In this document: positions 1 to 8,123 of the stretch, piece after piece
How positions within the stretch are numbered: the stretch's first letter is position 1
Layout of the letters: the number at the start of each line of letters is the position of its first letter
Source of the DNA: Bacteroidota bacterium
GTDB taxonomy: Bacteria > Bacteroidota > Bacteroidia > Chitinophagales > Saprospiraceae
Length of the DNA: 37,910 nucleotides
Direction: 5' to 3'
Assembly (NCBI GenBank): GCA_016234735.1
Contig: JACRAN010000050.1
Span: 1-37,910 of the forward strand
The notes under the pieces: model-generated
The model's input: only the letters and a program-made list of their open reading frames with translations
Told to the model about the DNA's origin: nothing
Databases searched by the model: none
Program-made: the position numbers and the translations under genes

Positions 1-3
1 AGG

Positions 4-85
4 GACGAGGTATGAGGTATGAGGTATGAGGTATGAGGTATGAGGTATGAGGTATGAGGTATGAGGTATGAGGTATGAGGTATGA
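4..85. repeat. Heptanucleotide tandem repeat (TATGAGG)n
   Basis: Ten exact head-to-tail copies of the 7-mer TATGAGG occupy 11-80. A degenerate copy (GACGAGG) precedes them and a partial copy follows. There are no spacers, so this is not a CRISPR array. The array lies just upstream of the nucleotidyltransferase gene. It belongs to a set of period-7 repeats scattered through the window. Confidence 0.95.
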
Positions 86-196
86 AATTTGACTTCAACC
101 AACCGAAATGACAAGGTTTTTACACGAGAAAAATAGATGGCTGATGAATGTTGCCTCGCTGCTCAACTACTTCCGCCGACATTTTACCATTCAAAC

Positions 197-1204
197 ATGA
201 AAATCATCATCCCAATGGCTGGCCGAGGCACCCGGCTCCGACCTCACACGCTGACGCTGCCCAAGCCGCTCATCCCCATTGCCGGGAGGCCGATGGTGCA
301 GCGCATCGTGGAAGACCTGACGGCTGGCTACCGCGGGCAGGTGGAGGAAATCGCTTTCATCACCGGCGACTTCGGCCCGGAGGTGGAGGCCGAACTCATC
401 GGCATCGCCAACAGCTTCGGGGCGGAGGGGCGGATTTACCAGCAAACGCAGCCACTGGGCGTGGCCCATGCCATCGGTTGCGCCAGCGAAAGCCTCACGG
501 GCAATGTGTTCATCGCTTTCTCCGACACGCTTTTCAAAGCTGATTTTCACTTTGACACCGACGAGGAGGGCATCATCTGGGTGAAAAAAGTGGCGGATCC
601 GTCGGCTTATGGCGTGGTGAAGACTAACGGTGCGCAGATTATCACCGACTTTGTGGAGAAATCGCCCGTGTTCGTGTCCGATTTGGCCATCGTGGGGCTG
701 TACTACGTGCGGGAGGGCGAGCACCTGCGTGACCAGATAAAATTCCTGATTGAAAACGACATCAGGGACAAAGGCGAGTTTCAGATTACCTCGGTGCTGG
801 AAAATATGAAGGCTGGCGGCTACCGGTTCCGGGCGGCGACCATCGAGGAGTGGCTGGACTGCGGCAACAAGCAGAACATCATCGAGACCAACCGGCGGAT
901 GCTCGAAATCAAACGCCGGACGGAGGTGCTGCAATCGCCGGAGGCCATCATCGAAAACTCGGTGATTGTGGAGCCGTGTTTCATCGGGGCGGGTGCCAAA
1001 ATCATTCAATCGGTCATCGGGCCGCATGTTTCGGTGGGGAGCCACTCCGTCATTGAGAACTCTGTCATCAAAAACAGCGTTATTCAGGGCGGCACAAATG
1101 TTTCCAACGCCGTGTTTTCCGATTCGATGGTCGGAAACCACGTGACCTACGAAGGCCGGGTGTCGGACATCAGCATTGGCGACTACACGAATTTTAAGGA
1201 GTGA
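197..1204 (+). CDS. Sugar-phosphate nucleotidyltransferase with left-handed beta-helix tail
   Basis: This 335-residue protein is a nucleotidyltransferase of the glucose-1-phosphate thymidylyl/uridylyltransferase type, which joins a sugar phosphate to an NTP to give an NDP-sugar and pyrophosphate. The N-terminus has the signature MAGRGTRLRPHT followed by LPKPLIPIAGRP, the nucleotide-binding loop and lysine. A C-terminal stretch with many I-[EK]-N-S-V-I hexads is typical of a left-handed beta-helix (hexapeptide) domain. I chose the ATG at 197 because the family signature starts right there; the open frame extends upstream to 137 but those residues do not look conserved. The exact sugar and nucleotide cannot be read from sequence. 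A TPR gene follows after 78 bases in the same direction. Confidence 0.85.
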   Translation: MKIIIPMAGRGTRLRPHTLTLPKPLIPIAGRPMVQRIVEDLTAGYRGQVEEIAFITGDFGPEVEAELIGIANSFGAEGRIYQQTQPLGVAHAIGCASESLTGNVFIAFSDTLFKADFHFDTDEEGIIWVKKVADPSAYGVVKTNGAQIITDFVEKSPVFVSDLAIVGLYYVREGEHLRDQIKFLIENDIRDKGEFQITSVLENMKAGGYRFRAATIEEWLDCGNKQNIIETNRRMLEIKRRTEVLQSPEAIIENSVIVEPCFIGAGAKIIQSVIGPHVSVGSHSVIENSVIKNSVIQGGTNVSNAVFSDSMVGNHVTYEGRVSDISIGDYTNFKE

Positions 1205-1229
1205 GGGGGGTGAGAAGCGAGGGGTGAGG
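1201..1229. repeat. Degenerate heptamer repeat of the GGTGAGR type
   Basis: About four imperfect 7-base units (GTGAGGG, GGTGAGA, AGCGAGG, GGTGAGG) begin at the stop codon of the nucleotidyltransferase gene. They resemble the units inside uvrC (18299-18463) and the CHAT gene (29274-29301). Confidence 0.5.
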
Positions 1230-1282
1230 ATTGCGGCCCTGAATTCACCATTTACATTCATCGTTTACCATTGAAAACAGCT

Positions 1283-2785
1283 ATGTCCAAAAAGATTTTA
1301 CTGCCATTTTCCCTGTTTTTAAGCCTGTCGCTTGCTGCACAGCACGAAGAAGTGGATGCGCCGATCACGGAAGCGGCCGTTCAGTTGCAGGAAGTTTTCA
1401 TCGATGGCAACCGGGAGAAGTTGCTGGGGAATTGGGAAAAAGCGGCGGCCAAGTTCCGGGAAGTGCTCGAAAAAGACCCAAAAAACGATGCAGCCGCTTA
1501 CGAGCTGGCCCGTGTGTACGAGGCCATGAAGGACATGGAGAAAGCGGAGGCCAATGCCAAAAACGCCGCTGAATGGGCACCTGACAATCCCTGGTACAAG
1601 TATTACCTCGCCGACCTTTACCAGAAAGTCAACAAAGACAAGGAAGCTGCCGCCGTGTATGAGAAACTCGTGAAAATGGAGCCGCAAAACGAGGAGTATT
1701 ATTTCAAATGGGCCTACTACCTCGTTCGGGCCAGCCTGCCTGCCGAAGCCATCAAAGTGTATGACCAGTTGGAAAAATTGACCGGCATTCACGAGGAAGT
1801 GACCCGCCACAAGCACACGCTCTACCTCGGCATGGGCGATTACAAAAAGGCAGCGAAAGAGCTGCAAATGCTCATCGACAAATTCCCGAACAGCCCCGAC
1901 TATCGCCACCTGCTGGCCACTTTTTACGAGCAAACCGGCGAAAAAGAGAAGGCCACCGCCGTGTACAAGGAAATCCTCGCCCTCGACCCCAATGATGCCC
2001 GTGCGAAAATCGCCTTGGCCGAGGAGTCGAAAGGCAGCGACGACATCCGTTTCCTCAACTCCCTGAAACCCGTTTTTGAAAACCCCAACACCGACATTGA
2101 CCTGAAAATCAAGGAAATCATCCCGTACATCAACCGGCTGTCCGAATCGGGCGACAAGAACCTCGGCAACACCCTGCTGGCCCTCGCCTCCCTGCTGGAA
2201 ACCGTGCACCCCAACTCCGCCAAAACCTACTCCGCCCTCGGCGACGTGCTGAACATCACCGGCCAACCCGACCGTGCCGTGGAGAAATACAAAAAATGCC
2301 TCGAACTCGACGAGACCGTCTGGAGCGTGTGGGAGCAACTGCTCTACCTCTACGCCGACAAAAAAGACTTTGAAAACCTCGTAAAAACTTCCGAAAACGC
2401 CCTCGACCTTTTCCCCAACCAGGCCGTCGCCCACTACCTCAACGGCCTCGGCCACAACGGCCTGCACCGGCCCAACGATGCCCTCCTCTCGCTGCAACAA
2501 GCCCTGATGATGTCGTCCAAGAACCCGCCTCTCCGCTTCAACACCCTGAAAGAAACCGCCGAATCCTACTACCAACTCAAAAAGTTCCCCCTGGCCGAAA
2601 GCACCCTCGGCGAAGCCTCGAATCTGAACGCCAACGACCCGGCACTGCTCGAACGCATGGGCGACGTACAGTTCCAGTTGGGCAAGCAATCCAATGCCGT
2701 GCAGTTTTGGCAGAAAGCCCTGGAAAAAGGCGGCAAGTCGCCGTTTCTGGAGCGGAAGGTGGCGGAGGGGAAGCTGGTGGAGTGA
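1283..2785 (+). CDS. Exported tetratricopeptide-repeat protein
   Basis: This is a 500-residue protein. It starts with a signal peptide (MSKKILLPFSLFLSLSLAAQ), so it is exported, probably periplasmic or envelope-associated. The rest is a run of TPR units of about 34 residues, recognisable by A/Y/A spacing and the D-P-x-N turn, for example KDPKNDAAAYELARVYEAM and LDPNDARAKIALAEES, with further units to the C-terminus. TPRs form a protein-binding solenoid; no catalytic domain is visible. The ATG at 1283 is chosen because it gives the signal peptide a standard start; an in-frame TTG at 1271 is less likely. It shares strand with the nucleotidyltransferase gene and may be co-transcribed. The binding partner is unknown. 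Confidence 0.85.
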   Translation: MSKKILLPFSLFLSLSLAAQHEEVDAPITEAAVQLQEVFIDGNREKLLGNWEKAAAKFREVLEKDPKNDAAAYELARVYEAMKDMEKAEANAKNAAEWAPDNPWYKYYLADLYQKVNKDKEAAAVYEKLVKMEPQNEEYYFKWAYYLVRASLPAEAIKVYDQLEKLTGIHEEVTRHKHTLYLGMGDYKKAAKELQMLIDKFPNSPDYRHLLATFYEQTGEKEKATAVYKEILALDPNDARAKIALAEESKGSDDIRFLNSLKPVFENPNTDIDLKIKEIIPYINRLSESGDKNLGNTLLALASLLETVHPNSAKTYSALGDVLNITGQPDRAVEKYKKCLELDETVWSVWEQLLYLYADKKDFENLVKTSENALDLFPNQAVAHYLNGLGHNGLHRPNDALLSLQQALMMSSKNPPLRFNTLKETAESYYQLKKFPLAESTLGEASNLNANDPALLERMGDVQFQLGKQSNAVQFWQKALEKGGKSPFLERKVAEGKLVE

Positions 2786-2915
2786 GGGGAGGACTGGAAT
2801 GACTTGGCTTGGGCACGTCAGAAACGGGGTGGATATTAAGGTGAAGTTGGAAAGTTTAATCAGCGGGGTGATGGGGATGGGAGTTGCCCGACTGCTTTCT
2901 GTTATGATAAATGGT

Positions 2916-3581
2916 TTACATGAAAAGCCTCATCTGGCTTTTTGCTTCGTAAAGAAGATTTGCCAATCCTTGGTTTTGGGAAGGAATTCCAGATAATATC
3001 AATTTTGAAATGGCTTTGTTAAAGTGAAGTTTCAAAAGGAGGTGAAGTTGTTCCAGTGTCATTTGCTTGATAAAAAACTTGGCGATTGACTTGCCAACAA
3101 TCGAAACCAAGATGCTGCGAAAGCGAGCAATGTCATTTGGCTGAACATTGTAGTAAGCGTTCCAATTTTGGCGCAGTTCTCGGGCTTGATTAACCTCTCC
3201 CATATCGGTGAGAAGATTGCCAAAGCCAATCCCGCTGATTCCTTGTTCCCTCAGCAATTCTTCCGACCTGCAAGCCAGGAGAAAGACCTTTTTGCGGTGA
3301 AAAACACTGGCTTGCTCTTTTGTCACCAGTAATTCCCTCGGAAAATCGTCGCTGAACGCCCCCAACAAGGCATCACTTCGTCCGTGCCCCATGAAGAACA
3401 CGAAGGTTTCGTCTGGCAGGCTGGAAACGAATTCCACGCATTCTCGGTGCGACCCGGCATGAAATCCAATTCGATGATAATGGAAGTGTTCAGCGCCGAA
3501 TTGCTTGATCAGGAGGGTGGTGATAGCCTCTAAAAAATCAGTGCTTTCGTCGCAAGGATGGATGATTACAGGCTTATTCAT
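2916..3581 (-). CDS. Small caspase/CHAT-like putative cysteine peptidase, last gene of the methyltransferase operon
   Basis: This 221-residue protein has no close family that I recognise by name. It carries the two sequence hallmarks of the caspase-like (CD clan) fold. A strand ends in FVFFMGHG (His66-Gly67), like the catalytic His of caspases and CHAT proteases. A second strand, KVFLLACRSE, places Cys104 where the nucleophile sits (compare LSACET in CHAT). The 38-residue spacing is short but plausible. The C-terminal ~90 residues are predicted helical and could be a regulatory or partner-binding part. There is no signal peptide, so it should be cytoplasmic. Its start codon overlaps the receiver gene stop by 8 bp, which implies translational coupling. 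I infer it is the effector of the operon. Alternative: a non-proteolytic alpha/beta protein with chance motifs. Confidence 0.6.
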   Translation of the reverse strand: MNKPVIIHPCDESTDFLEAITTLLIKQFGAEHFHYHRIGFHAGSHRECVEFVSSLPDETFVFFMGHGRSDALLGAFSDDFPRELLVTKEQASVFHRKKVFLLACRSEELLREQGISGIGFGNLLTDMGEVNQARELRQNWNAYYNVQPNDIARFRSILVSIVGKSIAKFFIKQMTLEQLHLLLKLHFNKAISKLILSGIPSQNQGLANLLYEAKSQMRLFM

Positions 3582-4254
3582 CGTCGTCTTGCAGTTTGAT
3601 TATGTAGGCGACGAATTGTTCTACGATTTCCTTCTTGAAGTTTATCGCCCTACCATCGTTAGTGTTCAGCAGTTGGAAAAGGCTGGAAATCTCCAAACCG
3701 TCGAAATATTCTGACCGAAACCCCTGATATTCTTGCATTTTCTCTTCAAAAATATCGTCTAATGTTTCTTCCTTTTCTTGGGTCAATATTTCGAGTATTT
3801 TTTCCAAAAACGACCTGCGGTCTACAAAGCCTTCAACACGAGAACTGATTAATGCAATGAGATTTTTCTTCACCTTGTCAAAAGACTTGCCCTGCCCACC
3901 ACGATACTCCTCAAGCATCTGTCTGACTATGTTATCTAAAAGACTCGAATAGAACAGGAATTTTGACCTCGGCGCTGAGGATTTGAGTTTAGTCAGGACA
4001 TCTACTCCTGTTATTTCTTCAGTGCCCAAATTATAATCAAAACACACCAAGTGCTGGCGTCCAATATTTTCTTTAAAATATGCTTCGACTTTAGACAAGT
4101 CAATATGGTTATCGGTTAGCACTTCTGGCAGTTCGGCACTTCCGACCTTGAATTGGGTACATTGGATTGGAATACCTCTCTGTCTTGCTACGCGTTCGAG
4201 ATTGGTGATTTCGTCAGCCTGATCTTCGTCGTCAATGATTAACACCCGTTTCAT
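3574..4254 (-). CDS. Response-regulator receiver protein with helical, non-DNA-binding tail
   Basis: This 226-residue protein has a receiver domain. VLIIDDED holds the acidic pair Asp8/Asp9, LVCFDYNLG puts the phospho-acceptor at Asp73, and FLFYSS supplies the switch Ser/Thr (Ser103 or 104). The region between the acidic pair and Asp73 is about 15-20 residues longer than in a standard CheY-like receiver. The usual late lysine is not obvious. The C-terminal ~110 residues look helical and charged, with no recognisable helix-turn-helix, so the output is probably protein-protein contact. The gene starts 1 bp after the kinase stop and overlaps the peptidase start by 8 bp. That position suggests it passes a phosphorylation signal from the upstream kinase to the peptidase (inference). 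Confidence 0.8.
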   Translation of the reverse strand: MKRVLIIDDEDQADEITNLERVARQRGIPIQCTQFKVGSAELPEVLTDNHIDLSKVEAYFKENIGRQHLVCFDYNLGTEEITGVDVLTKLKSSAPRSKFLFYSSLLDNIVRQMLEEYRGGQGKSFDKVKKNLIALISSRVEGFVDRRSFLEKILEILTQEKEETLDDIFEEKMQEYQGFRSEYFDGLEISSLFQLLNTNDGRAINFKKEIVEQFVAYIIKLQDDDE

Positions 4255-4255
4255 G

Positions 4256-6589
4256 TTATTTTTGGAAGGTTATCTCGAAAGCAGCGCCTTCGAGGAGGTG
4301 ATTGTTGCCGATAAAACGAACCTTGGCATTCAGGCTTCGTATGCTTTCCCGCACGGAGAACAAGCCAATCCCCGACCCGTCTGTAGTCGTAACGCCTAAT
4401 TCAAACATTTTTTCTGGGTTAGACAAAAACTGTTGGCTTACTCCATGCCCATTATCTGCCAAAACAATGGAAAGAGACTGCGGTGATGGGTTGGAACATT
4501 GTACTACCATTTTTGTAGCCCCGGCTTTTTCGGAGTTGAACACAAAATTGTCAAACACGACTGACAAGTCGAGGATGCCAACCCGGTATTCAAAGGATGA
4601 ACCATCTGAAACGACTTCAAACTGGATTTGCTCCTTCTCAAAAATGTCGTTGAAAAGGGCAAAATACTGCTCCGTGAACTTGACAATGTCAATCACCTGG
4701 CGGTCAACTTTCGTCTTGAAGTTTGCCCTGGTTATCAACTCGCTGATTTTCAGCGCCTTGTCAGACCATGTCCTGATTTTTCCCAAGTGGAGCAGGATGT
4801 CTTGTTTTGTTGCCTCGCCGCTTGTGATTTTATCTACCAGCATATCTACATTTGCTCTGATTTTGTTAGTGGTGAACTTGATGTTGTGGATTAATCCCTC
4901 TGCATCTTTGCTCAAGGTTTTTCTTGTTGCAAGAAGGTAAGTATTTTTTTCCTGTTCTAACCTCAATTCATTTTCGGCTCGTAGCCGTTCTTCTTCTTCA
5001 GCTTTCAAGCGTTTTTCCAGTTCTTCCTTTTCTTGCTTGATTCGTTCAAAATTCTCAGTCGTTCGGGTAGTGAATTCGGCAAAAGCCTGGTCACCTGATT
5101 TCTCAGCGATGAATTTCAGGTTTTCAATAGCTTCACGTGTGGCGTTGGCAAGCGATTGGGCTTTAATTGCTATGAAGTTTTTATCGAAACTTTCCAGCTT
5201 GCCATCACCTTTTTCAAGCTCACGACGGATGAGTTTAAAAATCTCGCCTTTTGAAGTAAGATTGTCAAGCAGGCTAACATCTTCTCGGTTTTTGTCTTCT
5301 TTTATTTTCCAGGCGACATCAGTCACATAATCTTCTAACTTCATCAAGCAAGATTCGATAAAGCATTTTCGCAAAGCCTCTAAATGTTCATTTTTGATTA
5401 GCCCACCATTCCTGCTCGATGTCTCTCTCAACTCGTCGTTCTCCCCAAAAATCTCGATTCGACCAATAATGTCGCGAAGACCAAATGTCCGAAACACATT
5501 TTGAACATGGCGAGTGTCCACCCCGAATGAATCATCGCCTGCATCTCCAAATGGGGCAATTCTGAACCCGTTTTTGTATAAAAATATCGAACCGAAATGA
5601 ATAGGTTGCACTCCCACTGTCTTGGTGAAAGCAGATTTTGCAGCTTGGTTCAGGAAAAAAAGATGAAATCGAATGTTTTTTAATTTGGGTACCGTGTCAT
5701 TTGTCTTTCGGATTTTGTAAATCTCTGTTCCACGATCAACCAAAGCAGAAGTAATCCCTTTGCCTTCCTCGTCAATCGAAACTTTAATCTGTGAAGTGTT
5801 TAGGTTGAGTTTCTCAAAAATGAAGTTTCTTACTTCCCCGTTGACTTTCTCTCTCAGGTTGCCTTCTCTATTGTCCTCAACTTTTTCTTTTTCGTCTATG
5901 AGGAAGATATGAAAAGTCTGTTGGTCTAATCCGAGTGCTTCGACATCTTCAGATTCAAAGGGGTTGATGAGTTTTTCAAGAGATTTTTTTAATCCTTGTT
6001 TTTTTTCCCTGTTCCATGCCGCATTGAGAAGAGAAATCTCCAGCCTCGTTCCATGCTGCGATTTTCCACAGAAAACAACCGGTGTGCTCAACGTTGTGTG
6101 CTGCACCTTGATGTCGAGGAATTCTTTCTCAGCATCTTCGTCAAACTTTCGCCAATCAATTTTGATTCTTTCGGGCTTTGCATCTTCCTTGTTGTTCCGG
6201 GTGACAAGGGAAAGTTTGTTGCCAAGCCGGTCGCATGAAAAACGCCCAATGCCCTTGGCACCAGCGTAGTAGCGTTTCAACTTGATTTTGTCACGGTAAT
6301 CTTCACTGGCATCATTTTCATCTTCTTCCTTGTCTTCGGTGCCTTCCTTCTTTGCTGAATAGGCTACAAAAAGCCACTTGTCTTTGATGTCTTTCAAGTC
6401 CATTCCTTTCCCGTCATCCTCAATAACGATTTTGTCCTCGGTAAACTCGATGAAGACATTGTGCGCCCTGGCGTCGTAGGCATTCTTAACTAACTCGAAC
6501 ACTGCCACGTAATCGTCGGTAATCAGGTCTCGCCCAATGATGTTTTTGAGACCCGCGCTGATTCTGAAGGGAAGATAAGACTCAGGCAT
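4256..6589 (-). CDS. Dual-GHKL protein: N-terminal MutL/Hsp90/MORC-like ATPase plus C-terminal histidine kinase
   Basis: This 777-residue cytoplasmic protein has no transmembrane segment. The first module has the GHKL boxes of the Hsp90/MutL/MORC type: ELVKNAYDA (Glu32, Asn36), IEDDGKGM (Asp59-Gly-x-Gly62) and GAKGIGRFS (110-118). A middle region of several hundred residues follows, then a charged coiled coil (about 505-555, rich in E/K/R). A DHp-like helix comes next with LIHNIKF (candidate phospho-His568). The second GHKL module is of the histidine-kinase type, with DNFVFNSEKA (Asn681, Asn685), LADNGHGVS (Asp712, Gly714) and TTDGSGIGL (737-743). The start overlaps the methyltransferase stop by 8 bp. 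Two complete ATP-binding GHKL modules in one chain is unusual. I infer a DNA- or damage-sensing ATPase coupled to phosphorylation of the next gene's receiver. Confidence 0.85.
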   Translation of the reverse strand: MPESYLPFRISAGLKNIIGRDLITDDYVAVFELVKNAYDARAHNVFIEFTEDKIVIEDDGKGMDLKDIKDKWLFVAYSAKKEGTEDKEEDENDASEDYRDKIKLKRYYAGAKGIGRFSCDRLGNKLSLVTRNNKEDAKPERIKIDWRKFDEDAEKEFLDIKVQHTTLSTPVVFCGKSQHGTRLEISLLNAAWNREKKQGLKKSLEKLINPFESEDVEALGLDQQTFHIFLIDEKEKVEDNREGNLREKVNGEVRNFIFEKLNLNTSQIKVSIDEEGKGITSALVDRGTEIYKIRKTNDTVPKLKNIRFHLFFLNQAAKSAFTKTVGVQPIHFGSIFLYKNGFRIAPFGDAGDDSFGVDTRHVQNVFRTFGLRDIIGRIEIFGENDELRETSSRNGGLIKNEHLEALRKCFIESCLMKLEDYVTDVAWKIKEDKNREDVSLLDNLTSKGEIFKLIRRELEKGDGKLESFDKNFIAIKAQSLANATREAIENLKFIAEKSGDQAFAEFTTRTTENFERIKQEKEELEKRLKAEEEERLRAENELRLEQEKNTYLLATRKTLSKDAEGLIHNIKFTTNKIRANVDMLVDKITSGEATKQDILLHLGKIRTWSDKALKISELITRANFKTKVDRQVIDIVKFTEQYFALFNDIFEKEQIQFEVVSDGSSFEYRVGILDLSVVFDNFVFNSEKAGATKMVVQCSNPSPQSLSIVLADNGHGVSQQFLSNPEKMFELGVTTTDGSGIGLFSVRESIRSLNAKVRFIGNNHLLEGAAFEITFQK

Positions 6590-7805
6590 GATGCAGCAGT
6601 TGGATTAAAGCTATGCCGCCTTGCTCGCTGAAAAGGGGCGGTATGGCGTTGCCCACTTGGGTGTAGCGGGGCACGTCCTTTTTGCGGTCAATGCTCCCAG
6701 TTGTGTATTTGCCCTTGAATTCGTACCAATCTGGGAATCCTTGCACCCGGGCGTATTCCCGAACCGTGAGGATGCGGGGTTCGGCATAGTGGATAAAATC
6801 GTCAGGAAGCGTCGTCAAGGTCGGCGACTGGTCAGACCCGGAAAGCGGAACGATGGTGTGCTTGGAGATTTTGTATTTTTCCCGGAGGTGGGTGTTCAAG
6901 TTTTTGTTTCGCTCGCTTGCTTCGAGTATTTCAGCAAAACGCTCCCGGATGTACAGCCTGTGGTTGGCAAAACTGTGGCTGTCTGCCACCTCCGGCTCGT
7001 AGCCCGACCTCATGAGGATTTGATAGGGGGACTGAGGGGGAGCATACTTGCCGCTTTGAAAACGAGCCCGGTCGGGAGTGCCGGCGGTTCCATTTTGGAA
7101 CAACAAATCGGAAATAGCCTGTTCGAGGGTGACACCAGGAGACGCCAATCCTTTTTGCGCAAGAAAAAACATCCTGTTTTTTTCCAGTAAGCTGAAAAAA
7201 TCTTTTGCGCTGGCACCTGTCTTTTTTGCCACATCTTTCCTAATGCCGACCAAGATGAAGCGGGTGCGTTTTTGCGGAACCCCAAAGCGGGAAAAATTTA
7301 CCATTTCCCCCTCGGCTTTGTATCCTAGCTTGTCCAGTTCAGCCAAAACAAACTGCGAATAGGCGATTCCTCTTGTTTTGTTTTTTTCAAACTTCAGGGT
7401 AAAACCCTTCACGTTTTCAAAGAAAATGATTTTTGGTTTGATGAGTGAAACGAATTTGAGATAAGCGCGAATGAGTCCATTCCTAAAGTCGTCCTCTTGC
7501 CTTTTCCCGGCGGTGGAAAATCCCTGGCATGGCGGTCCTCCCGCTATTAAGTCCACCTTGCCACGAAGATCTTTTATTTTTTTTCGATAGGAAGCCAGCA
7601 CTTCATTGATATCCAAATTGGTTTGGGGCAGCCATTCTACCCAATCGAAATGTCTTTTTTTGTCAACTAAGTTGTGGCGCAGCGTCGAAAAAGCATCTTT
7701 GTTCTTTTCAATAGCAAATAAACCCTGCCAACCTGCCTGGCATAATCCAAGTGAAAGTCCGCCACACCCAGCAAAGAGGTCAATGTATGTAGGTTTTTGA
7801 TTCAT
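6582..7805 (-). CDS. DNA (cytosine-5-)-methyltransferase
   Basis: This 407-residue C5-cytosine methyltransferase transfers a methyl group from S-adenosylmethionine to cytosine in a specific DNA site. All key motifs are visible in order: motif I IDLFAGCGGLS (8-18), motif IV GGPPCQGFS (89-97, nucleophile Cys93), motif VI FFENVKG (Glu130), motif VIII VPQKRTRFILVG (176-187) and motif X YTQVGNAIPP (381-390). The stretch between VIII and X is the target-recognition region; the site recognised cannot be read. It therefore looks active. It is the first gene of a four-gene minus-strand operon. No restriction endonuclease or Vsr gene lies next to it, so it is either an orphan or paired with an ATPase/kinase/peptidase module instead of a nuclease. 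Confidence 0.95.
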   Translation of the reverse strand: MNQKPTYIDLFAGCGGLSLGLCQAGWQGLFAIEKNKDAFSTLRHNLVDKKRHFDWVEWLPQTNLDINEVLASYRKKIKDLRGKVDLIAGGPPCQGFSTAGKRQEDDFRNGLIRAYLKFVSLIKPKIIFFENVKGFTLKFEKNKTRGIAYSQFVLAELDKLGYKAEGEMVNFSRFGVPQKRTRFILVGIRKDVAKKTGASAKDFFSLLEKNRMFFLAQKGLASPGVTLEQAISDLLFQNGTAGTPDRARFQSGKYAPPQSPYQILMRSGYEPEVADSHSFANHRLYIRERFAEILEASERNKNLNTHLREKYKISKHTIVPLSGSDQSPTLTTLPDDFIHYAEPRILTVREYARVQGFPDWYEFKGKYTTGSIDRKKDVPRYTQVGNAIPPLFSEQGGIALIQLLHHA

Positions 7806-7964
7806 TCAAGGCATTAGAAGGGCGAAATTACCCGATTTCATCAAAAAAGTAACATGCATTTGAAATTGAGCAGCATTTGCCTTTACAGTTTACGCACTAT
7901 CTCTCTCAAGCTGTTTTGCCTCCCAGCGAGTACACACCTCTGGTTGAAATATAAGCTCCCCGTT

Positions 7965-8123
7965 GAGGCTGTCTAAAAAGGCAACCTCCCGCAAATCACG
8001 CAGATTTTCGCAGATAAATTATAGAGCTTTCCAAAATAAAAATCTGCGGGCATCTGCGAAATCTGCGGGAGACAAAATTATCATCGGTGAAAAATTTTCT
8101 GTTAGGTTTTTTGAGACAGCCTC
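7965..8123. mobile_element. MITE-like inverted-repeat element, about 159 bp
   Basis: The ends are near-perfect terminal inverted repeats: GAGGCTGTCTAAAAA at the left and TTTTTTGAGACAGCCTC at the right (one internal mismatch). Inside, the arms continue as a second imperfect inverted repeat made of ATCTGCG-containing units (about 7983-8012 against 8045-8074), so the whole element could fold into a long hairpin. It has no room for a transposase. GAGGCTGTCT-type ends resemble ends of insertion sequences common in Bacteroidota (from memory). No clear target-site duplication was found. It sits upstream of the methyltransferase operon. Confidence 0.65.

Noticed and set aside
11-80. Possible CRISPR array
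   Set aside because: Units are 7 bases without spacers and no cas genes are present.
1319-2689. Minus-strand open frame of 456 codons
   Set aside because: Composition is dominated by Phe, Val and Gly, typical of an antisense shadow of the TPR gene.
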